This document shows positions 33,420 through 42,494 of a stretch of 64,000 bases of DNA, piece after piece (positions within the stretch are counted from its first letter, which is position 1; every line of letters begins with the position of its first letter). Under the pieces are notes generated by a model that worked only from the letters and a program-made list of their open reading frames with translations, searched no databases and was not told the origin of the DNA. A program made the position numbers and the translations under genes. This DNA is from Owenweeksia sp. GTDB taxonomy: Bacteria > Bacteroidota > Bacteroidia > Flavobacteriales > Schleiferiaceae. The stretch is from the NCBI GenBank assembly GCA_002695025.1, contig NZNV01000010.1:434001-498000 (forward strand), read 5' to 3'.

Positions 33420-35621
33420 TCAGAACCAAAAGCCAAGACTAATGTAAGTATAAATATCGCTGTGGTTGGTGCTGCCCATCACGTTTACTTCCAGCGGCCC
33501 GAAGGGGCTGTCATAGCTATAACCCAGGCTGTAACCATCCAGTACTACGTCTGAACCAAAAAGGTCGTCAAAAGAACTTTCCAGTTTCCCTACGTTGCCT
33601 CTCAGCAGTATATAATTGTCCTTGACGAATTCCAGGTGAAGATCGCCCCGCAGTACCAGGGTATTCCTGCCGATCAGCTCCATGTAGCGATAACCGATAA
33701 AGGGATAAATGTAGTTGATATAGTTACGCCCCAGGCTGCCCAGGAAGATGTTGTAGGGATAGTCGGGGTTTGGGCCTATAGTGGTGGCGCCATACACCCT
33801 ACCTATGAGCGTAAGCTTTTTAAGTATGGGGACTACCTGGCTGTAATGCAGGTCTACCACGGAAGAAGGTTCGAAAAAACGCTGGAGGTTCTCATGCTTG
33901 GCTATAATACGCCCCATGGCGGATAACTTGAAACCCCGCGAAGGGAAGTTGGCGCGGTTGAACGAATCAAAATCCAGGAAGCCGTAATAGTTAACGTAAT
34001 CGGCATTAACATCCACCTGGTCCAGCACGTCCAGGTCCTGGGATAGGTCTATTCCCTCCAGTTGAATTCCACCGCCCAGGGCATATGCATCATAAAGGGT
34101 GGATTGCAGGAAGAGGTCAACGGAATAGTCCAGGTATACCAGCTGGTTGGTAGGTTTGCGGTTCTGGTAGATACGGGTTTCAAAACGGTGAGCCCTGAAT
34201 TTCAACCCCAGGGTGGGCAGAAGGCCACGGTCTACAAAGTAGTTCATCCAAAGGCGGGGATTGTCACCCACCGCCAGGTCAAAACTGAAGCGCGAGTTTT
34301 TAAAAAGCAGGTTTCTGCGGGTATAATTGATCAAGAGGGCGGTCTTGAAGTCGTCATCGTAATGTATACCCAGGCGCAGTTGGGAAAGCGAAGGGTTTTC
34401 TCTTACGTTAATGTTGAGCTGGTACCCTGTGTCCTGAGGGCTAAGCGTATAATCCACCGTTTGGAAATACTTGGATCCGTATAAACGATCAATGCCTTTG
34501 TCAAGGCTCTTAAGGCTGCAATATTCTTCACCTTCAATACGCAGCTTACTCAGAATGTAATCCCTGGTGGAGTTTTCGTTGCCGTTTACGTTTACCGTAT
34601 GCACGTAAAAATTCTGGAGTGGCACGGCATCGTAGTTCGAGCGGTCCAGAGGTTTTTCGCGTTTGAGCTGCGCCATGGTTCTGAGTTCCGGTAATTTGCT
34701 GCGGGCAGCATGATAACCGGTAGCCACAATGGTGTCAAAAAGGTCGAAGGAGGTAATGCCCCCTTCCGGGATCTCCGGTTTGATGAGCAGGTCTACGGAA
34801 TCCAGCTGACGCATATATTCCGTGGCATTTACAAAGGACGAAGTTTGCTCCAGTATGCGCACTACCGAGTTTAGTTCATCCTTGCCGTAGAGAAAGTCCT
34901 GAACATCTACACCAATAATGAAATCCATGCCTTTTTTAAGCAGTAATCCCACCGGAAAATTGTTGACCACACCACCGTCCACGTATAATTTGCCGTTGAG
35001 TTCATAAGGCGTAAATAAAGAGGGGAAGGCAGAGCTGGCACGTAGGGCATCAATAAGGCGCCCGTCTTCAAAAACCTCCAGCTGACCATTCTCCAGGTTA
35101 GTGGCCACGCATAAAAAGGGAATGGGAAAGTTGCGGAACGAGTTATATCGGTAACTGCTCTGGGTAAGCATGCTCAGTTCCTTAAGGATGTATTGCGCAT
35201 AATTGAGGCCAGTGGGGATACGCACTTTTTTGTCGATGATCGGAAAGGAAAGCACGTAGCGCGACTCGGATTTTCGGTCAAAATAACTGAGGCGATTACG
35301 GGGAATCTCATTACGGAGCAGGGCATCCCAGTCTACATCCCGCAAATAAGCTTCAATCTCGTCTACCGTATAACCCAGTGAATACATGGCCCCGATAATA
35401 GCTCCCATGCTGGTTCCGGCAATATAATCCACTTTAAGACCCGCTTCCTCTATAACACGCAGCGCACCAATGTGGGCCAGGCATTTAGCTCCACCCCCGC
35501 TCAATACAAGGCCTATCTTTACATCTTCTGATGTGCTGTCTGGCAGGGAAGGAGATACCTGGCCACTGCCTGAAAGGCAAATGGCAAGGAACCCTAAAAC
35601 TGCCAGGAACCGTTGCATCAT
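33420..35621 (-). CDS. Patatin-like phospholipase with BamA-type outer-membrane barrel
   Basis: The 733-residue protein has a signal peptide and a patatin domain with the nucleophile in GTSMG (Ser71) and the catalytic Asp215 in 'DGG'. A POTRA-like region ('FYVHTVNVNGNENSTRDYILSKLRIEGEEY', about 330-390) and a C-terminal Omp85/surface-antigen barrel ending in 'YISLGFWF' follow. This is the PlpD/Bacteroidota type in which the barrel carries the lipase to or across the outer membrane. The oxyanion-hole motif reads GGGAKC instead of GGGAKG. It lies 9 bp after uvrC. Confidence 0.9.
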   Translation of the reverse strand: MMQRFLAVLGFLAICLSGSGQVSPSLPDSTSEDVKIGLVLSGGGAKCLAHIGALRVIEEAGLKVDYIAGTSMGAIIGAMYSLGYTVDEIEAYLRDVDWDALLRNEIPRNRLSYFDRKSESRYVLSFPIIDKKVRIPTGLNYAQYILKELSMLTQSSYRYNSFRNFPIPFLCVATNLENGQLEVFEDGRLIDALRASSAFPSLFTPYELNGKLYVDGGVVNNFPVGLLLKKGMDFIIGVDVQDFLYGKDELNSVVRILEQTSSFVNATEYMRQLDSVDLLIKPEIPEGGITSFDLFDTIVATGYHAARSKLPELRTMAQLKREKPLDRSNYDAVPLQNFYVHTVNVNGNENSTRDYILSKLRIEGEEYCSLKSLDKGIDRLYGSKYFQTVDYTLSPQDTGYQLNINVRENPSLSQLRLGIHYDDDFKTALLINYTRRNLLFKNSRFSFDLAVGDNPRLWMNYFVDRGLLPTLGLKFRAHRFETRIYQNRKPTNQLVYLDYSVDLFLQSTLYDAYALGGGIQLEGIDLSQDLDVLDQVDVNADYVNYYGFLDFDSFNRANFPSRGFKLSAMGRIIAKHENLQRFFEPSSVVDLHYSQVVPILKKLTLIGRVYGATTIGPNPDYPYNIFLGSLGRNYINYIYPFIGYRYMELIGRNTLVLRGDLHLEFVKDNYILLRGNVGKLESSFDDLFGSDVVLDGYSLGYSYDSPFGPLEVNVMGSTNHSDIYTYISLGFWF

Positions 35622-35630
35622 ATTGTTATT

Positions 35631-37436
35631 TCAGGTTTCGGTTTGTTTTGCAAAGTAGGCGATTATTTTTTTGGCCCGGGCTTCACCCACCACTTCAGTT
35701 AACTGTTCCACCGTAGCGTCCTTTACCTTTTTCACCGATTTGAACTGTCGCAATAGTTCCTTTACCGTGGCTTCCCCTACTCCGGGAATTGCTTCCAGTT
35801 CCGATTTAAAGGTGCTTTTACTCCTGCGGTTGCGGTGGTGGGTAATACCAAAGCGGTGAGCCTCATCCCTCAGGCGTTGGACCACTTTAAGGGTTTCGGA
35901 TCGCTTATCCAGGTAAAGCGGGTATTTATCCCCCGGAAAATAAAGCTCCTCCAGCCTTTTGGCAATACCCAGGATGGCAATTTCACCCCGTATCCCCAAC
36001 TGGTCAAAAGCTTTGAGGGCCGCGTTCAGCTGGCCTTTTCCCCCATCAATCACCACCAATTGCGGCAGGGGCTCGTCTTCATTGATGAGGCGGTTGTAAC
36101 GCCTGAATACCACTTCCTCCATGCTGGCAAAATCGTCCGGTCCTTCTACGGTCTTAATGTTAAAATGGCGGTAGTCCTTTTTACTGGGCTTCCCATCCTT
36201 AAAGACGACACAGGCGGCCACAGGGTTAGTTCCCTGTATGTTGGAGTTGTCAAAACATTCGATGTGGCGTGGCTCCACCCGCATGCGCAGATCCTGTTTC
36301 ATCTGCTGCATCAGCCGGTTGGTATGGCGGTCAGGGTCTACAATCTGGATGTTCTTGAGCTTCTCCATCCGGAAATAGCGGGCGTTTTTCATGCTCAGCT
36401 CCACCAGGTGCTTTTTGTCGCCACGCTGGGGAACGTGCATTTTTACCTCCGGTATTTCTAATTCAATGTCGTGTGAAAGGTAGATCTCCCGTGAAGTGGA
36501 CTTGAACAATTGCCGTACTTCAGGTATGGTCATCTCCAGGAGTTCCTCGGCACTTTCATCCAGTTTTTTCTTCAGCTCTACGGTGTGGGCCTGCAGCACC
36601 GCCCCGTCAATGATCTTCAGGTAGTTCACATAGCCAAACTCGGCATCGGTGACCACGGAAAAAACGTCAACATTGGTAATATTGGGATGTACCACAGTGG
36701 ATTTGGCCTGGTAGCGATCTACCATTTCATACTTCTCCTTGGTTTTCTGGGCTTCTTCAAAACGTAGTTCCGAAGCCTGCGCCTGCATTTGCTTTTCCAG
36801 CATGCGCTTTACCGCGTTGAGGTTTCCCTTGATGAGGTCACGGGCAGAGTCCACATTTTTGAGGTACTCTGCTTCACTTTGTTTACCCTCACAAGGGCCC
36901 AGGCAGTTGCCGATATGGTACTCCAGGCAAACCCGGAATTTGCCTTCAGCAATATTTTCGGGGCTGAGGTTGAGCTTGCAGGTGCGGATGGGGTAGAGCT
37001 GGCGGATAAGATCGAGCACCGTTTTCATGACTTTCACCGAAGCGTAGGGCCCGAAATATTCCGAACCATCCTGAACGGGGTTGCGGGTAGGGAATATGCG
37101 GGGGAAGCGTTCCTTTTTGATACAGATCCAGGGGTAGGATTTATCATCTTTAAGGTTTACGTTATAGCGCGGTTGGTATTCCTTGATGAGGTTGTTCTCC
37201 AGCAGCAGGGCATCAAACTCGGTTTCGGTGATGATGGTCTTAATATCCTCGATCTTACGCACCAGCATATAGGTTCGGGCACTGTCATGACTTTTGGTAA
37301 AGTAAGAGGATACCCGTTTTTTGAGGTCTTTGGCCTTTCCTATATAGAGGATCTTCCCGTTCTTATCCAGATGTTGGTACACCCCGGGCCTGGAAGGAAG
37401 CGTTTTGAGGATATTGCGGATTTTTTCTGAGGCCAT
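35631..37436 (-). CDS. uvrC: UvrABC system protein C (excinuclease subunit)
   Basis: The 601-residue protein has an N-terminal GIY-YIG nuclease ('RPGVYQHLDKNGKILYIGKAKDLKKRV', about residues 16-42). Then come a cysteine-containing linker ('CLEYHIGNCLGPCEGK'), a UVR motif region (about 200-235), the UvrC RNase H-like endonuclease domain ('ECFDNSNIQGTNPVAACVVF', 'VIDGGKGQLNAA') and tandem HhH motifs at the end. It cuts DNA on both sides of a lesion in nucleotide excision repair. A TACTTTTG box sits at 37441-37448 on this strand, 5 bp from the ATG. Confidence 0.96.
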   Translation of the reverse strand: MASEKIRNILKTLPSRPGVYQHLDKNGKILYIGKAKDLKKRVSSYFTKSHDSARTYMLVRKIEDIKTIITETEFDALLLENNLIKEYQPRYNVNLKDDKSYPWICIKKERFPRIFPTRNPVQDGSEYFGPYASVKVMKTVLDLIRQLYPIRTCKLNLSPENIAEGKFRVCLEYHIGNCLGPCEGKQSEAEYLKNVDSARDLIKGNLNAVKRMLEKQMQAQASELRFEEAQKTKEKYEMVDRYQAKSTVVHPNITNVDVFSVVTDAEFGYVNYLKIIDGAVLQAHTVELKKKLDESAEELLEMTIPEVRQLFKSTSREIYLSHDIELEIPEVKMHVPQRGDKKHLVELSMKNARYFRMEKLKNIQIVDPDRHTNRLMQQMKQDLRMRVEPRHIECFDNSNIQGTNPVAACVVFKDGKPSKKDYRHFNIKTVEGPDDFASMEEVVFRRYNRLINEDEPLPQLVVIDGGKGQLNAALKAFDQLGIRGEIAILGIAKRLEELYFPGDKYPLYLDKRSETLKVVQRLRDEAHRFGITHHRNRRSKSTFKSELEAIPGVGEATVKELLRQFKSVKKVKDATVEQLTEVVGEARAKKIIAYFAKQTET

Positions 37437-37440
37437 AGCA

Positions 37441-37448
37441 CAAAAGTA
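37441..37448 (-). promoter_or_regulatory. -7 box upstream of uvrC
   Basis: TACTTTTG on the minus strand fits TAnnTTTG but ends 5 bp before the ATG, which would leave almost no leader. No good TTTG box is at the right spacing (only TTTT). The match may be fortuitous. Confidence 0.3.
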
Positions 37449-37465
37449 AGTATCATTGTTACGCT

Positions 37466-37849
37466 ATGGTAAAAGTGGTTTGCGGAGTACTGATCGAAAA
37501 TGGGAGAGTGCTGATGGCACGAAGGTCAGCAATAATGGAGCATCCTTTGCAATGGGAGTTTCCCGGAGGAAAAATTGCGGAAGGAGAAATAGAAGAGGAT
37601 GCTTTAAAAAGGGAGCTTTTTGAAGAACTGGGTGTGAATATTCACGTTAACTTAGCATTACAACCCGTACTTTGGAAGTATCCGGATAAACAGGTGGAAC
37701 TGTATCCCATGATATGCGAACGGATAAGCGGAACACCCCGGCCTCTGGAACACCAGGAGCTCCGATGGTGCAGCCGTAAGGAATTGAAAAGTTTAAACAT
37801 ATTGGATGCCGACATTGCTATACTAAACCAAATAGAACGGTTGTTATGA
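37466..37849 (+). CDS. Nudix hydrolase, MutT-like (8-oxo-dGTPase type)
   Basis: The 127-residue protein has a complete Nudix box: 'GGKIAEGEIEEDALKRELFEELG' (about residues 37-59), fitting G-x5-E-x7-REUXEExGU. Length and 'VVCGVLIENGRVLMARRS' suit MutT/NudG-type nucleotide pool cleaners. It overlaps the VOC-family gene by 4 bp (ATGA) and is divergent from uvrC, so the locus links nucleotide sanitation to DNA repair. Confidence 0.9.
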   Translation: MVKVVCGVLIENGRVLMARRSAIMEHPLQWEFPGGKIAEGEIEEDALKRELFEELGVNIHVNLALQPVLWKYPDKQVELYPMICERISGTPRPLEHQELRWCSRKELKSLNILDADIAILNQIERLL

Positions 37850-38529
37850 GGCTTAATCATGTAAAACTGTCTACAGCACACGTTGACCAGTTGAAGTATT
37901 TCTACGCAGAAAAACTGGGCTTTTCACTGCTGGAGGAAAAAGGTAAGGAGATCACTTTTCAGTTAGGAAGGTCAAAACTTACCTTTTCGGAAAACAGGCT
38001 CCAGAACCCCTACTACCACTTTGCCTTCAATATTCCTAACGGACAGTTGGAGGAAGCGCTGAGATGGGCTTCGGGGCGTGTAGAGGTGCTGGAGTACGAA
38101 GGAAAAGAGATCCATGATTTTTCATCGTGGAAGGCACGGGCTTTTTACTTTCTTGACCCGGCCGGGAACATCGTGGAATTTATTGCCCGTGAACGCATAG
38201 AAGAACCATTCCATTCGGCTTTCAGCGCAAAAAGTATCATCAACATCAGCGAGGTGGGCTTACCGGTATTCCAGGTGTCTTCTGCCTTTAATGCTTTGCA
38301 TGAGAATACCGGGATAGAGAAGTTTGATTGTAAAGGCAACACTTTTTGTGCCTGCGGGAATGATGAGGGTCTCTTTATTATTGTTGACAAAGCGGAGAAA
38401 CGCTGGTTCCCTACGGAGGAGGCCGCCCGTTCCTATCCCCTTTCAGTGGATTTTGAGAACCAGGGGCAATCCTTTACCCTGCATTTGCAGCCGGGTGATA
38501 GCTTCCAGATCATCAGGAATAAGGACTAA
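37846..38529 (+). CDS. VOC (glyoxalase/bleomycin-resistance fold) protein
   Basis: The 227-residue product starts with a VOC half: 'LNHVKLSTAHVDQLKYFYAEKLGFSLLEE' and 'WKARAFYFLDPAGNIVEFIARE'. A second, shorter VOC-like part follows ('ISEVGLPVFQVSSAFNALHENTGI'). VOC proteins are metal-dependent dioxygenases, isomerases or drug-binding proteins. The metal-ligand pattern here is incomplete to my eye, so no reaction is assigned. It shares the stop tetranucleotide CTAA with the convergent serine hydrolase gene. Confidence 0.8.
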   Translation: MRLNHVKLSTAHVDQLKYFYAEKLGFSLLEEKGKEITFQLGRSKLTFSENRLQNPYYHFAFNIPNGQLEEALRWASGRVEVLEYEGKEIHDFSSWKARAFYFLDPAGNIVEFIARERIEEPFHSAFSAKSIINISEVGLPVFQVSSAFNALHENTGIEKFDCKGNTFCACGNDEGLFIIVDKAEKRWFPTEEAARSYPLSVDFENQGQSFTLHLQPGDSFQIIRNKD

Positions 38530-39659
38530 AAATACTTCATTACCTCGTCCACGATGATGTGAAAATCAAGGGAATGCTCATCCTTTTTTTCCAGCCTCTC
38601 ACGACCGAGTCGTACAATTACCAGGTTTTTTTCAGGGATTACAATAATGTATTGACCTAGAATGCCTCGCATATAATACACCGGAGTAAGATGGTCATCC
38701 GTATCTATCCAGAAAGAATAGCCGTAATGATTTACCGCATACCCCTGCGTAGCCTGGGCAATAAAGGCAGAATCGACAACGGTGTGCCCTTTCCATTTCC
38801 CGTGGTTGAGCATCATCTGTCCAAGCCTGGCAAAGTCGCGGGCATTGGAGTTAAAGCAGCAATAAGTAAGTTCCGTACCATCTTTGTGATCCAGGTGCCA
38901 TTGTGCATCACGTTCTGCCTGTAGCATGAACCATAACTTCTCAGCCGCAAATTTGCTGATACTGGTTTCCAGGGCCCTTTCCAGTACAAGTCCCAAGAGT
39001 TGGGGGGCGCCACTCTGGTATTCCCAAACCTCTCCGGGAGGGTTTACCACCGGAACTTCGTTGAGCATCAAGCGTTCTATATCCGGACCGTAATAGGCTT
39101 TAGCCGTTATGTCAAAAGGATTGTGGTAGTTCTCATCCCACTGCAGGCCGGCCGTCATGGTGCTAAGGTGTATCAGCTTGAGCTCGTTGCGGTAGGCGCC
39201 CTCCAGTTCCGGCAGGTATTTGGAAACTTCATCATCCCAGCTTGTAATAAAACCTTCCTGGATGGCAATTTGCGTAAGCAGGGTAGTGATGCTTTTGGCC
39301 ATAGAGAAGGAATTGGAAAGAGACGTATCACTATATCCGTCCCAATACTCCTCGTGGGCCAGCTCACCGTTTTTAACCACCACGAAAGCAACAGAGCGGG
39401 TTTTTTCCAAAACTTCCCGCAGTTCACCGCTGAGCTCCTTCTCGTTAAAACTGCTGCTTTTATCCCAGTTCTTAGGGTTGGTAGCCTGTATGGTTCGTGT
39501 ATCAAAGAACCGCATATCATCAATAGTGGCAGAAGTTTCACCGTGCAGATAGGTAGCCCATGCGCCTTTAATAAGATATTGATTGCCGGAAATGAACAGC
39601 CCGAGAACAAGCAGACCAAGGATAAGCAGCAGAACCGCGAGAAAGCGTAGGAATTTCAT
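38526..39659 (-). CDS. Serine hydrolase, beta-lactamase family, membrane-anchored
   Basis: I chose the ATG at 39659 (MKFLRFLAVLLLILGLLVLGLF), which yields 377 residues and a clear N-terminal membrane helix. The open frame extends to 39719. The PF00144 core has 'NSFSMAKSITTLL', in which SMAK is the nucleophile S-x-x-K; then 'WEYQSGAPQLLGLVLE' and 'YYMRGILGQYIIVIPEKNLVIVRLG'. It resembles class C beta-lactamase-related 6-aminohexanoate hydrolase-type proteins. Substrate unknown. Another unrelated member of this superfamily lies at 8672-9706. Confidence 0.85.
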   Translation of the reverse strand: MKFLRFLAVLLLILGLLVLGLFISGNQYLIKGAWATYLHGETSATIDDMRFFDTRTIQATNPKNWDKSSSFNEKELSGELREVLEKTRSVAFVVVKNGELAHEEYWDGYSDTSLSNSFSMAKSITTLLTQIAIQEGFITSWDDEVSKYLPELEGAYRNELKLIHLSTMTAGLQWDENYHNPFDITAKAYYGPDIERLMLNEVPVVNPPGEVWEYQSGAPQLLGLVLERALETSISKFAAEKLWFMLQAERDAQWHLDHKDGTELTYCCFNSNARDFARLGQMMLNHGKWKGHTVVDSAFIAQATQGYAVNHYGYSFWIDTDDHLTPVYYMRGILGQYIIVIPEKNLVIVRLGRERLEKKDEHSLDFHIIVDEVMKYF

Positions 39660-39739
39660 CTTGTTGAATAGTTGATGGGTGGAGCAGTTGTTGGATTTAG
39701 ATCTCCACAAATTAAACAATTAACCCGATAACAATTCTG

Positions 39740-40441
39740 CTATCCGGTTAACTGCACTTCAAAAATCTCGGAAAAATACTTTTTAGCCAGCTCCCTGATG
39801 TTGTGCATAGGCACCGGATAGCCGAGTTCCTTTTCCAGGGAGGTTACCCCCTTATCCGCAATACCGCAGGGTACGATGTGGGTAAAATAATTGAGATCCG
39901 TATTAACGTTAAAGGCCCATCCGTGCATGGTTACCCAACGGCTGGCCCGTACACCCAATGCCAGGATCTTGCGGGCCGATGGTTTTCCCACGTCCAGCCA
40001 AACCCCGGTTTCCCCTCCGGAGCGTTCTCCTTTCAGGCCATAATCTGCCAGCATTTTGATAAAGATCTCTTCCAGGTAGCGCAGGTATTTATGCACATCG
40101 GGGAAAAAGTGATCCAGGTCCAGTATGGGATAACCCACCAGTTGGCCCGGCCCGTGGTAGGTAATGTCTCCTCCACGATTGATCTTGTAATAAACGGCCC
40201 CGGCCTCCTGCAGTTGTTGTTTATTGATGAGGAGGTGCTCTTCCTGTCCTGATTTTCCAAGGGTGTAAACGTGAGGGTGTTCACAAAAGAGCAGGTAATC
40301 ACGGGTGGAAAGCTGGTTTTCTTCCGGTAGTTTCCGGTTGTCAAATTTGCGCTGCACGGTTTCCTGGAAAAGTTTTTCCTGGAGGTCCCAGGCTTCTTTA
40401 TAATCTATGATTCCCAGATCCCGGAAGGACACATGGCGCAT
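39740..40441 (-). CDS. lipB: Lipoate-protein ligase / octanoyl-[ACP]:protein N-octanoyltransferase
   Basis: The 233-residue protein has the LipB hallmarks: 'HVYTLGKSG', 'RGGDITYHGPGQLVGYPI', 'ARKILALGVRASRWVTMHG' (catalytic Lys region) and 'HIVPCGIADKGVTSL' (catalytic Cys). It moves octanoate from acyl carrier protein to the lipoyl domains of 2-oxoacid dehydrogenases. The start at 40441 overlaps the end of the phosphoglucose isomerase gene by one base. Confidence 0.95.
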   Translation of the reverse strand: MRHVSFRDLGIIDYKEAWDLQEKLFQETVQRKFDNRKLPEENQLSTRDYLLFCEHPHVYTLGKSGQEEHLLINKQQLQEAGAVYYKINRGGDITYHGPGQLVGYPILDLDHFFPDVHKYLRYLEEIFIKMLADYGLKGERSGGETGVWLDVGKPSARKILALGVRASRWVTMHGWAFNVNTDLNYFTHIVPCGIADKGVTSLEKELGYPVPMHNIRELAKKYFSEIFEVQLTG

Positions 40442-41430
40442 TAGTGCGGAACTTTGGAGAGTTCGGATTTCAGGCGGTCTATAGACTTGATGTCCAGGAT
40501 ATCCACCTGGTTGAGTTCAGAAAGGAAGTAGGATATCCAATCGCCCAGGTGTACCAGGTAAAAGGTGCGCTGTAAGGGGGTTTCTCCTTTACTCCATATT
40601 TCCAGAAGAGTGCTGGTCTTTTGCCCGATGATCTCCTTAATGATCTCAATGCGTTTTTGGTTGCGGTCAAAGTCGGTGGAATTACGCAGGAATACAGCCG
40701 CAAAGTTATCGGAACCGCCTTCCCATCCTACCAGTTCGTTGTGGTTCATTTCCGGGATCTCCGCTTCCCAGCACAGCATTTTGGCGTTTTCATTGAACTG
40801 CTGCCGCCAGCGGGAGGCTATGCCTGCCTGGCCGCTTACGGCATAGATCACCGGAATGGTGCCCTTGAGCTTATGGGCCAGTTGCTGGGCGGTTTGGCGG
40901 CAATGCTCTTCGGAATCCTCCAATAAGCGGATGCTGTTTTCCAGGTCACTTTTCACGTTGAAGCGGGCGATACCGTAAAATTCCAGGATATAGGCCAGGT
41001 AGGAAAAAGAATAGGCAAACATGCTGCGGGGAGGGTTGCCTCCCTGCATGCTCAGCAGGTTCAGCTTTTCTTCCCTGGCTATATTCATCAATTCACCACC
41101 AGAGGATATACAGGCTATGATAGCCCCGCGTTTTAAAGCTTCTTTGGTGGCCCATACAGTTTCTTCCGTATTACCGCTGTAGGAGCAGGCCACAAGCAGG
41201 GTGTTTTCGTTTACAAAAGCCGGAATGGAGTAATCCTTATTCACCAAAACGGGTACTTTGGAGAGATTTGAAGCCAGCCCGGCAATAATGGTCCCACCAA
41301 TACCGGAGCCTCCAAGGCCAGTGATCAGTACATTATGTATGGGACGGGAAGGTTCTTGAAAGGAAGATGCTTTAATGCTTTCCAGGGCTTCTTTTATATG
41401 ATGGCTGAATTGCTCTATCAGGCTTTTCAC
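40441..41430 (-). CDS. Bifunctional phosphoglucose/phosphomannose isomerase
   Basis: The 329-residue SIS-domain protein has an N-terminal SIS fold ('VLITGLGGSGIGGTIIAGL', 'LLVACSYSGNTEETVW') and the C-terminal bact-PGI_C part ('EMNHNELVGWEGG'). 'DWISYFLSELNQVDILDI' lies close to the end. This type interconverts glucose 6-phosphate and fructose 6-phosphate and also mannose 6-phosphate. It is immediately upstream of lipB and probably co-transcribed. A TAGTTTTG box lies 22-29 bp upstream of its start, with no good -33 partner. Confidence 0.92.
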   Translation of the reverse strand: MKSLIEQFSHHIKEALESIKASSFQEPSRPIHNVLITGLGGSGIGGTIIAGLASNLSKVPVLVNKDYSIPAFVNENTLLVACSYSGNTEETVWATKEALKRGAIIACISSGGELMNIAREEKLNLLSMQGGNPPRSMFAYSFSYLAYILEFYGIARFNVKSDLENSIRLLEDSEEHCRQTAQQLAHKLKGTIPVIYAVSGQAGIASRWRQQFNENAKMLCWEAEIPEMNHNELVGWEGGSDNFAAVFLRNSTDFDRNQKRIEIIKEIIGQKTSTLLEIWSKGETPLQRTFYLVHLGDWISYFLSELNQVDILDIKSIDRLKSELSKVPH

Positions 41431-41505
41431 AACATGAGTATTTTATGCTTCCAAAACTAAACTATCTGGCGAAAAGAGAAGTTTACCGACCATCAAATTA
41501 TTGTA

Positions 41506-42162
41506 TCAGCTTATTGAAGGATACTGTTTTTGGGTTTCTTCGGTAAGGCGGGGAGGAAGTAAGATGGCGGCCAGCAGCATAATGCTTACCAGGCTAAAAT
41601 AGAGAAGGGATATCCAGTGGTAATGCAATTCCAGTTTAAAGGTATTCACGGCAAAACATACCGGTAGTATCAATGGGGCGTAAAAAAACCCGTACAGGCC
41701 GGCACTGATGTTCCTGGTAAGGTAAAGAGGGATGCTTTTAAGGCGTTGGTGGTTGTGCCACACGCTCAGTGCGGCCAGAGCCTGGAAGACCAGCAGATGG
41801 GGCCAGAACATGGTTCCTTCCGGTATCCATTGTAAATAGAAGTGCCAGGCCAACGCAATGGTAAAGGTAAGGATAAGCAAGGGCCAACCGAGGAAGCTCA
41901 ACATGCTGTTGAGCAAAACGGATGTAATCTTCTTTTTAACGCGCTTCAGGGCAGCATCACGATAATCGTTAAAGCCTTTCCGACCACCAAACTCACGGTG
42001 TGCTTTTAACAATGCTACTTTAAAGGGAATGGAAGGGTCTTCCTTTTGCTGTTCTTCCACAGCGGTGGCAAAATGGTCGATCAATTCGGCCTGAACGTCA
42101 TAGTATTTAACCCCGTTATTACGAAGGTACCTGCGTATAGCGCTGACTTCTTCTTTGGTCAT
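41506..42162 (-). CDS. PadR-coupled membrane protein (HAAS-like)
   Basis: The 218-residue protein has an N-terminal soluble helical part (about residues 1-75, 'VQAELIDHFATAVEEQQKEDPS') resembling the HAAS domain found beside PadR regulators. About five membrane helices follow. The gene starts within the last 4 bp of the padR gene (42159-42162). The pair probably forms a small envelope-sensing unit, but no transporter is attached. The family is unnamed. Confidence 0.7.
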   Translation of the reverse strand: MTKEEVSAIRRYLRNNGVKYYDVQAELIDHFATAVEEQQKEDPSIPFKVALLKAHREFGGRKGFNDYRDAALKRVKKKITSVLLNSMLSFLGWPLLILTFTIALAWHFYLQWIPEGTMFWPHLLVFQALAALSVWHNHQRLKSIPLYLTRNISAGLYGFFYAPLILPVCFAVNTFKLELHYHWISLLYFSLVSIMLLAAILLPPRLTEETQKQYPSIS

Positions 42163-42491
42163 GCTAAGCGGGGAGATAAAATTCCACTGATACTCTGCAG
42201 GAAGGCCTGTAGTTCTTCCAGTTTATCTACGGTGGCTCGTTCCCCTTTTTTACTCAGCTTATAGTATTTTCGGGTACGGTTATCCACCTGTTCCAGTTCG
42301 ATCTCTAAAAAGCCCTGGGCCTCCAGCTTATGCAGGGCCGGGTAAAGAGCGCCTTCGGTTATGTTGATCTGCTCATTGGAAAGTTGGCGGATGTTTCGGA
42401 TGATCTCATAGCCGTACATCCGGCCATTGTCGGCCAAAAGTTTAAGAAGTATGGTGGCTAAAGTGCCTTTGAGTAGTTGCGAACCGGCCAT
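42159..42491 (-). CDS. PadR family transcriptional regulator
   Basis: The product has a PadR winged HTH: 'LLKGTLATILLKLLADNGRMYGYEIIRNI' and 'ITEGALYPALHKLEAQGFLEIELEQVDNRTRKYYKLSKKG'. I take the ATG at 42491 (110 residues), because the other ATG at 42497 falls inside the promoter's -7 box. A full promoter and a perfect 8-bp inverted repeat sit directly upstream, so the repressor very likely controls its own operon. Confidence 0.9.
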   Translation of the reverse strand: MAGSQLLKGTLATILLKLLADNGRMYGYEIIRNIRQLSNEQINITEGALYPALHKLEAQGFLEIELEQVDNRTRKYYKLSKKGERATVDKLEELQAFLQSISGILSPRLA

Positions 42492-42494
42492 AAA

